From contig PIVH01000720.1 of assembly GCA_003354225.1 (NCBI GenBank), forward strand, positions 1 to 5,111: a DNA stretch of 5,111 bases. Direction: 5' to 3'. The stretch comes from Globobulimina sp. (Eukaryota > Foraminifera > Rotaliida). Shown here piece by piece: positions 1-5,111 of this stretch (its first letter is position 1; every line of letters starts with the position of its first letter). The notes under the pieces were generated by a model. That model was not told where the DNA came from and did not search any database. It saw only the letters and a list, made by a program, of their open reading frames with translations. A program made the position numbers and the translations under genes.

Positions 1-2853
1 CAAATTGAACATTACAAATCAAAACTTAAGAAAGCAAACATTGACATTGCCAAAGCATCCAATTACTATCGCAAACAGTGCGCAATCTTTAAAGCAAAAC
101 AAACTGAATTACTCAAACATATATCATCCACAAATTATTCCTCCACCAAACAGGACATAAAATATGTATTTGTTGAAGATATAAAACAAATTAAATTAAT
201 TGCTCAAAAACGTAAAAAAACCTCTATTCAAATACAGTTTGTGACGGGAGACCAGGCTATTTTTAACAACATCGATGTCATTGACGACCATAACAATAAT
301 CAGATTACACCAGATATTAAAAGTGAAAGCAATAAAAATGATATCGAGTTACAAGCCATATTATGTCAAGAATTGCAAAAACGAATTGAAGACATTGATA
401 GTTTGATAAATATAACATTTGAGCAGAAATATATGATAAATGATAGCACGGATTATGGGGACACTGCGCAAAATAACAACAGCAACAACCACAATAATGA
501 TGATATATCATTGCAAATGAGATTGAATTTGATAGAATATGTAAATAAAATAAAACAACGACATAACAAATATAATTTATACGATCGGATTCAACGCGAA
601 AATCAAAAACGAATAGGCGCAGTAAACAATAACTACTTGCAATCATTGCATGAGAATAATGGTTTATGGAGGAATTTATTATTAAATTTCCCCATTGATA
701 TTGTTGGCATATTATCCTTCGAATTAAATGACAGAATTCATGACGTCCAAAACGTGAAAGATGTGCTATATAAAAATGAAGAAGCATTATATGAAAATAT
801 TAATGATATAATGTCTGATATCAAATACAGACATAATGATAGTTTCCGGTCTTGGAATAAAACCAATAATACGCATAAAATGACGCAGAAATGGAAGCAT
901 ATCATCAAAGAAGTAGATATTAACAATGCGCGGTGGAGGAAACAAATATATTTTGATTCAGTTCCAACTTCAAAGATTAATTCAAATCAAAATGAATTAG
1001 AAAATCATAGCCATTCCACCAATGATTGGCTGTTTACTGACGAGATCAGAAATACTTTCATCGACTCGCTCAAAGTGAATAAGCATTCCGTGCATTTACT
1101 AACTTATATTGGAGCTTATCTGAACAGAATAATTCCAAACATTGCAGTGGAGTTTGAAGCAGATTTATACAAATTATACATCCCAATCATTACGAATGAC
1201 CCACACAATGTAATTATTACCATGTTGGATGGCATTCTATTTGCAATATTAATCAATTTGTGTGAGAGGGATTGCATTGATTTGCGTGTATTGCAATTAC
1301 CAAATAACAGCGCCAATACAAGCAAAGAGCCAGAACCGTTAAGCGAAATATCGATCCGTTGCAATATGAGAATAATATTTTCTTCATTGGCCGCGTTAAA
1401 TATTGAATTACCGCAATGGAGCATTGATGATTACTTTGATATTAATATCACGGTCAATATCATGCTATGCATTGTGTTCCAGCTATTTTCCAAACAGTTA
1501 GATGATAAAATAAATATTACTGCACATCCACAGTTGTTGCGGTTGTGTCAAAGCGAAGCTGAAGGACAAAATGCGTCATTTTATACTTGGAAGGTGTGGC
1601 TAAATAAATGGTTGTTACATCTCAAAGAGCCGAAACAAATGCCATTACAGCCGGTAATTCACGAAGAGAAAGAGCCGGAAATGCATAGCTTAGGCAATTT
1701 TAATGATGATAATAGGAATAGATTTGAATCTGACACGGATTTAATTGCAAATATATTGCATACCATTGACTATCATGATTATTTGATACTGATTTGCTGC
1801 AGAATGGATGACGAGTTTGTAGCTAATAAATTATATAAAAATGATGCTCATTGTTTGTTGTTGTATGAGTGTATAACTAGTAAGTTATTGGCAGGCACAG
1901 AGACTATGATTAAGCTCCAAGACATCCAGTCACATAATCCATTATTACAAGAGATGTTATTAGCGGATATTTTCGAGGTTAACAATGGAATAAATGCGTT
2001 GAGTAAAGAGGAGAAAAAGATAATTTCATCCAACAGCAATATGAGTCATGTATTGATAAAGCGGTCGGCCGAGGAACAGATATTGATCTCATGGATAAAT
2101 TCATTTGTTGGCGATTGTAAGTTGCATATAAATAATTTACAATATTGCTTGTGTGATGGCGTGATTATTCTGAGATTGTTGGATAAGTTGAAAGCGGGCT
2201 GCGTGGATTGGAAGTGTGTCAAGTTAAGAAATGCGATCCGCAATAAATTTGATGCTTTGACCAATTGCAAGTTAATAATGGATGCATGTAATGATAATTT
2301 TGCATTTAATTTGGTTGGATTGAATAGCAGCGATATTGCTGATGGCAATTTAAAATATATAAATAAATTATTGTATCAAATCATGTGCTATTCGAGGAAT
2401 ATTTTATTGTCAGAGATACAATTTAATGGCAAATATGTGACGGATAAAATGATTTTGCAATGGATCAATAATAGAATTAAAAATTATAAAAAGAAAATTA
2501 AAGAGAATGACCAGTTGCAACATAATAAATTAAAATTAATTACAATTAAATCATTTCGCGAGAATCAATTAAATGATTCGATATTATTTATCAATTTATT
2601 AGCTTCCATACAAAGTGAATGGATTAATTACGATTTTGTTGAAAATATACCAAAAGGCAATATTAATAATAGTAGAAAAGAAAAATTATTAAATGCAAAA
2701 TATTGTATTACGCTCATTCGCAAATTAGGACAAAAAATATTTGTTATTGCCAATGATATTTGCATGTCGGATGCAAGAGCCATATTATCTATTTTTACAA
2801 ATATTATGATTATTGCTGCAAAACATAGTGATAACGATCAACTTATTAATTAA
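1..2853 (+). CDS. Fimbrin/plastin-like actin-bundling protein with four CH domains (5' partial)
   Basis: The frame is open from base 1 to the TAA at 2851-2853, giving 950 residues with no stop. An apparent GTG start at 241 is an artefact; the true start lies upstream. Residues 1 to about 360 are helical and rich in Lys, Gln, Asn and Asp, with Asn/Asp linkers (about 154-168) and coiled-coil-like stretches. Four calponin-homology domains follow: CH1 about 364-498 (DGILFAILINL, then CIDLRVL, as in fimbrin DGI-LCK-INL/TIDERAIN); CH2 about 508-665 (HPQLL entry, WLNKWLLHL, DIQSHNPLLQ ending in NNG), divergent and carrying a 35-residue insert; CH3 about 688-805 (ISWINS, CDGVIILRLLDKL, VDWK); CH4 about 811-942 (ILQWINNRI, LNAKYCITLIRKLG). 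In the family, paired CH1-2 and CH3-4 cross-link actin filaments in the cytoplasm. Usual fimbrins have about 630 residues, so this one is much longer at its N-terminus. Identification of CH3-CH4 is strong; CH2 is weaker. A hidden in-frame intron at 166-237 is possible. Confidence 0.87.
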   Translation, partial: QIEHYKSKLKKANIDIAKASNYYRKQCAIFKAKQTELLKHISSTNYSSTKQDIKYVFVEDIKQIKLIAQKRKKTSIQIQFVTGDQAIFNNIDVIDDHNNNQITPDIKSESNKNDIELQAILCQELQKRIEDIDSLINITFEQKYMINDSTDYGDTAQNNNSNNHNNDDISLQMRLNLIEYVNKIKQRHNKYNLYDRIQRENQKRIGAVNNNYLQSLHENNGLWRNLLLNFPIDIVGILSFELNDRIHDVQNVKDVLYKNEEALYENINDIMSDIKYRHNDSFRSWNKTNNTHKMTQKWKHIIKEVDINNARWRKQIYFDSVPTSKINSNQNELENHSHSTNDWLFTDEIRNTFIDSLKVNKHSVHLLTYIGAYLNRIIPNIAVEFEADLYKLYIPIITNDPHNVIITMLDGILFAILINLCERDCIDLRVLQLPNNSANTSKEPEPLSEISIRCNMRIIFSSLAALNIELPQWSIDDYFDINITVNIMLCIVFQLFSKQLDDKINITAHPQLLRLCQSEAEGQNASFYTWKVWLNKWLLHLKEPKQMPLQPVIHEEKEPEMHSLGNFNDDNRNRFESDTDLIANILHTIDYHDYLILICCRMDDEFVANKLYKNDAHCLLLYECITSKLLAGTETMIKLQDIQSHNPLLQEMLLADIFEVNNGINALSKEEKKIISSNSNMSHVLIKRSAEEQILISWINSFVGDCKLHINNLQYCLCDGVIILRLLDKLKAGCVDWKCVKLRNAIRNKFDALTNCKLIMDACNDNFAFNLVGLNSSDIADGNLKYINKLLYQIMCYSRNILLSEIQFNGKYVTDKMILQWINNRIKNYKKKIKENDQLQHNKLKLITIKSFRENQLNDSILFINLLASIQSEWINYDFVENIPKGNINNSRKEKLLNAKYCITLIRKLGQKIFVIANDICMSDARAILSIFTNIMIIAAKHSDNDQLIN

Positions 2854-2892
2854 TTTTATTTTATTTTTGTTTGTTATAATTATGTTCGCTCT

Positions 2893-2952
2893 ATGTTTTT
2901 CAGTTGTATTTTTTTGTGAACTTTAATACCCGATGTTTTTCAGTTGTATTTT
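2893..2952 (+). repeat. Two perfect 20-bp direct repeats, 40-bp period
   Basis: The 20-mer ATGTTTTTCAGTTGTATTTT occurs at 2893-2912 and again, unchanged, at 2933-2952, so the copies start exactly 40 bp apart. The octamer ACCCGATG precedes and overlaps copy 2 (2928-2935) and recurs at 2969-2976, 41 bp later, hinting at a third, decayed unit. Each copy includes a T-run followed by CAG, which resembles a 3' splice acceptor. The repeat itself is certain. Its role, as a relic of local duplication, a 3'-end element or a promoter element, is unknown. Confidence 0.85.
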
Positions 2953-3039
2953 CAATTTGAATGAGAAAACCCGATGAAATCCGAGACAAAACGTTGTATC
3001 ATATGTGTAAACAACGACTTCCATTCGTTTTGGAAATGG

Positions 3040-3051
3040 TATAATAATAAA
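3040..3051 (+). promoter_or_regulatory. TATA-like / AATAAA-containing A+T run
   Basis: TATAATAATAAA lies about 55-65 bp upstream of the ADA start codon and about 190 bp downstream of the fimbrin-like stop. It could act as a TATA-like core promoter element for ADA. Alternatively, the AATAAA at 3046-3051 could be the poly(A) signal of the upstream gene. In DNA this AT-rich such a match is expected by chance, so the call is weak. Confidence 0.2.
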
Positions 3052-3104
3052 CCATCGGATTTTTGATGTGTCACTAGTTCTCGGTGCAAACGATTTAATT
3101 AACA

Positions 3105-4910
3105 ATGCTTGGATCACAACCTAAACAGGAACATGGTTGTTATGCTGTAGAATTGCATTGCCATTTAGGTATATTATGCATTTAGCTCTAAAAAATGCAC
3201 ATACAGTTTATGATTGCATCAAAATAAAACGTAGATGGCTGTGTAACACCAGAAATTGTATTCGCCGCAGCAAAAAGAAACAATATTAAATTGCCATCAA
3301 ATTGTAAAACTGCGGAGGACTTGATTCCTCATATAACCTGTCTTCGAGAACCGGACTCATTGAAAGAAATGTTGGACAAATTATATTTTTACTTACCTAT
3401 AATTGCTGGCGATTCTATAGCCATTAAACAGATTTGCCATTCCTTTGCAAAGCAACAATATACGAATAAAATCTATTATTCAGAAGTTCGATACTGTCCT
3501 CACTTATTATCTGGGAAAGATTTATCAGCTGAACAGGTATTGACAGTCATATTGCAAACATTGCAAGAAGCATCCAAACGGTATGGCATTATTATAAAAT
3601 CAATACTATGCAATATGCGCCAATGGAAAGCCGATCAACGCGCAACAGAGATACTTGACTATGCCATCAAATATGATGATGTAATCGGTATTGATTTAGC
3701 CGGAGACGAATCAGCGTCTGATTCGACCGACGGTTGGAAGCAATTCTTTTTCAAAGCAAAGTTTGAGCATAAATTGAATATTACAGTGCATGCGGGAGAA
3801 GCTCTTGGGCCACAAAGTGTGTTCGATGCGTTAGACAATTTATATGCGGATAGAATAGGCCACGGTTATAGTTCTCTGCAGAATCGCACATTGCTTGACA
3901 GATTGCAGAGGGACCAAATCCATTTGGAGTGCTGTCCAACGTCCAGTATTTGTACAAAAGCTGTGGAACTCAAAAATAATGAATGGGGGAAGCATCCAAT
4001 TGCGTTGTTTCAGAAACATGGCATTAATTTTGGTGTAAATAGTGACGATCCAATGGTATTGAATTGCTGTTATAGCTCGGAAGTGGATATTTTGATTGAA
4101 AAGTGTGGTTTAAGTAAACTCCAAGTCATTGCATGTTGGATGAGAGCTGCAAATGCAGCGTTTTTGAATGACAGTGAGACGGATCAGTTAGTAAAAGAGA
4201 TAGAGTGCAGAGTTAAGAAATATTATTTGAATGAATATGTATCCTTTGATTCATGGATAAGCAAACAATGGAAGATTGGATCAAAAGTTGAGGTTTATTC
4301 CGCGTCCAATGATTGTTGGTTTGTAGCTGATATTGTTGGGATAGTTAATGATTCTGAAGGGGAGTGGTTGGAAGTACAGTATATTGTCAATGATATGTTC
4401 AGATCAAAACAAATCCCGCGCGATGATGATGCTGCGATCCGACCCTTTTCAAAAGCAAGCAAAGTATACCGGTACATATATGATGCTGTTCAAGCTGTTG
4501 CTGTTTCTGTTGCTGTTTCTGTTTCTGGCGGCGATATGAAAACGGCACAAGGAATAAATGGAGAAGAAGAAGATGAGGAATCAGTGCCCATTGGTCGTCC
4601 GGGTGATACAAGAGATGTTTTTATTTTATGTGACGCACAAGGATCTAAAACAAAAAAAGTTAGATTAGCACCAATTTGGTTTGATGTTCAGAAACGTTTC
4701 GATAATAATGAGAAATTACATGATGAAAAATTTGATGAAATCATGGGTGATACAGTGCAAAATGTGGAGATTGTGGCCGAGAAACAAAATGATATTTTGG
4801 CAGAATTGCAAGAATTACGTTTTGGTGCGGATAGAGTGGCAGATAAAATGAATGATATTTCTGATGGAATAATGAGTGAAAAACAAAACAATGTACATTC
4901 AGATGACTGA
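3105..4910 (+). CDS. ADA: Adenosine deaminase (ADA1-type) with SH3/Tudor-like and coiled-coil C-terminal extension; two exons
   Basis: Exons 3105-3168 and 3235-4910 join into 579 residues. ADA hydrolytically deaminates adenosine and deoxyadenosine to inosine and deoxyinosine in purine salvage. Visible family features: VELHCHLDG (zinc His18, His20), SEVRYCPHLL (about 105-112), LAGDE (Gly178), VHAGE (His207 zinc, Glu210 catalytic), GHGY (His231) and NSDDP (Asp292 zinc, Asp293). The catalytic domain spans about 15-350. LAGDE and EVRYCPHLL favour ADA1 over AMP deaminase, ADAL or the yeast adenine deaminase type. Residues 366-426 form an SH3/Tudor-like module (W367, EVY, W383, EGEWL, Y404, IRP). 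A Val/Ala/Ser repeat (439-454), an acidic EEEDEE run (465-470) and a likely coiled coil (about 512-570) follow. Human ADA has 363 residues, so about 220 here are extra. No signal peptide is evident at MLGSQPKQEHG, so a cytosolic location is inferred. The ATG at 3105 is chosen because it lies in frame with the zinc motif and an in-frame TAA (3096) sits just upstream. Confidence 0.93.
3169..3234 (+). other. Spliceosomal intron, 66 nt, in the ADA gene
   Basis: The donor is G|GTATAT at 3168/3169 and the acceptor is ACGTAG|AT at 3234/3235. Joining G3168 to A3235-T3236 makes the Asp codon of VELHCHLDG, exactly the invariant ADA N-terminal motif, so the phase-1 boundaries are well supported. The length is a multiple of three, but an in-frame TAG at 3183-3185 would end translation if it were retained. 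A 7-bp inverted repeat (TGCATTT 3177-3183, AAATGCA 3193-3199, 9-nt loop) lies just inside the donor. There is no clear polypyrimidine tract. Confidence 0.92.
4266..4448 (+). other. Segment encoding the SH3/Tudor-like module of the ADA protein
   Basis: Residues 366-426 of the deaminase read as a small five-strand barrel: QWKIGSKVEVYS, then CWFVADIVGIV, EGEWLEVQY, KQIPR and IRPF. The spacing of W367, W383, the EGEWL turn and the closing IRP resembles an SH3/Tudor/agenet-type fold, and I recall similar modules on many protist proteins. The ligand is unknown. The fold is inferred from pattern, not from a profile search. Confidence 0.6.
4485..4529 (+). repeat. In-frame hexamer/12-mer microrepeat (Ala-Val/Ser-Val)
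   Basis: Units of GCTGTT and TCTGTT run through the ADA frame after a first GCTGTT (4485-4490) and one CAA codon. The 12-mer GCTGTTTCTGTT is perfectly duplicated at 4500-4511 and 4512-4523. The translation is AVQAVAVSVAVSVSGG, an uncharged patch between the SH3/Tudor-like module and the acidic linker. It looks like replication-slippage expansion inside a coding linker. Confidence 0.85.
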
Positions 4911-4933
4911 CAAAAATGAAAAATTATATTTTG

Positions 4934-4997
4934 TGTTTGGAACTTGATGAGTTTTGTTTGCAGCTACTAGTGGTTAAAAAAAAAGGGTTTCCAAACA
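4934..4997 (+). repeat. 9-bp inverted repeat in the ADA 3' flank
   Basis: TGTTTGGAA (4934-4942) is perfectly complementary to TTCCAAACA (4989-4997), with a 46-nt spacer that contains the A9 tract. It starts 24 nt after the ADA stop. It could form a weak hairpin in the 3' untranslated region, but a match of this size over this range may be chance. Confidence 0.4.
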
Positions 4998-5026
4998 ACT
5001 GAAATCACCTCATGTAAATACGTCGA

Positions 5027-5110
5027 TCACTGTGTCTTTTGTTTCTTACTTTTATCAACAAGAAAATCTCGATTAAACACCTGTTTATCATACACCTGCC
5101 TTGCATGATC
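5027..5110 (-). CDS. Possible C-terminal end of a convergent gene (partial, uncertain)
   Basis: On the minus strand, a frame open from the window edge gives 27 residues, ending in DFLVDKSKKQKTQ before a TGA at 5029-5027. The hydrophilic, Lys-rich end is typical of a protein C-terminus, and it would place the two stops 116 bp apart, tail to tail. A second minus-strand frame is also open here (34 codons), so the choice is not secure and no family can be named. Confidence 0.2.
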   Translation of the reverse strand, partial: DHARQVYDKQVFNRDFLVDKSKKQKTQ

Positions 5111-5111
5111 A

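Larger units (their letters stand above)
2854..3104. other. Intergenic spacer between the fimbrin-like and ADA genes
   Basis: This 251-bp AT-rich spacer must hold the 3' end of the upstream transcript and the promoter of the downstream gene. It contains a 20-bp direct repeat (2893-2912 and 2933-2952) and an A/T run TATAATAATAAA at 3040-3051. I see no convincing coding region: the minus-strand reading of 2923-3117 gives an anonymous 64-residue peptide without recognisable motifs. A stop in the ADA frame at 3096-3098 shows that the ADA coding sequence does not extend upstream uninterrupted. Confidence 0.75.
4911..5111. other. 3' flank of the ADA gene
   Basis: This stretch is AT-rich, with an A9 tract at 4976-4984, a 9-bp inverted repeat and an ATTAAA at 5072-5077, a possible poly(A) hexamer variant. 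No canonical AATAAA is seen on the plus strand. The right-hand end may hold the tail of a convergent minus-strand gene, listed separately. Confidence 0.6.

Noticed and set aside
241-243. GTG as the start codon of the fimbrin-like protein
   Set aside because: The frame is open without a stop back to base 1, and GTG starts are not expected for a eukaryotic nuclear gene; the real start is upstream of the window.
317-787. Minus-strand frame of 156 residues inside the fimbrin-like gene
   Set aside because: It lies opposite a well-supported coding frame, and its Cys/Tyr/His-rich composition is the mirror of Asn- and Met-rich codons on the other strand.
2977-3062. 8-bp inverted match AAATCCGA / TCGGATTT in the spacer
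   Set aside because: It is short, widely spaced and within chance expectation; no hairpin or site can be supported.
2923-3117. Minus-strand frame of 64 residues in the spacer
   Set aside because: It has no recognisable motif, overlaps the ADA start region, and is a length expected by chance.
3291-3293. TTG as the start of the adenosine deaminase
   Set aside because: Coding similarity to ADA continues upstream (DGCVTPEIVFAAAKRNNIK), and a spliced exon with an ATG at 3105 supplies the zinc motif.
4348-4611. Overlapping frames on both strands near the microrepeat
   Set aside because: They are shadows of the ADA exon; their Leu- or Gln-rich runs come from reading the hexamer repeat in other frames.
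4995-5004. 10-bp inverted match to the core of the 20-bp spacer repeat
   Set aside because: Only ten bases (TTTCAGTTGT on the minus strand) match over a distance of about 2 kb, which is near chance in this composition.

Overview
The window looks like nuclear DNA from a unicellular eukaryote. It is AT-rich, carries long eukaryotic-type multidomain proteins with Asn/Asp-rich linkers, and contains one clearly inferable short spliceosomal intron (66 nt, GT...AG). TAA and TGA both serve as stops, consistent with the standard code. The lineage cannot be fixed from the sequence. A protist such as a rhizarian (foraminifer-like) or an amoeboid group is my tentative guess, because I recall the SH3/Tudor-like domain on the second protein as common in such genomes.

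Layout: (1) Bases 1-2853, + strand: the 3' part of a large gene for a fimbrin/plastin-like actin-bundling protein. The frame is open from the first base, so the 5' end lies outside the window. The 950 visible residues hold a long, mostly helical, Asn-rich N-terminal region of about 360 residues, then four calponin-homology (CH) domains in fimbrin order. (2) Bases 2854-3104: a 251-bp AT-rich spacer with a perfect 20-bp direct repeat at a 40-bp period. (3) Bases 3105-4910, + strand: a complete two-exon gene for an ADA1-type adenosine deaminase. Removing the intron (3169-3234) restores the N-terminal zinc motif, and all the metal and catalytic residues I know for the family are present. A C-terminal extension of about 225 residues adds an SH3/Tudor-like barrel, a low-complexity Val/Ala/Ser patch, an acidic run and a likely coiled coil. 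(4) Bases 4911-5111: 3' flank, with a 9-bp inverted repeat and possibly the last codons of a convergent minus-strand gene.

The two genes lie head to tail and have no evident functional link: one concerns the actin cytoskeleton, the other purine salvage. I see no mobile element, CRISPR array, RNA gene or viral sequence. The most unusual point is the domain architecture of the two proteins: a deaminase fused to an SH3/Tudor-like module and coiled coil, and a fimbrin with a very long N-terminal extension and no recognisable canonical EF-hand.
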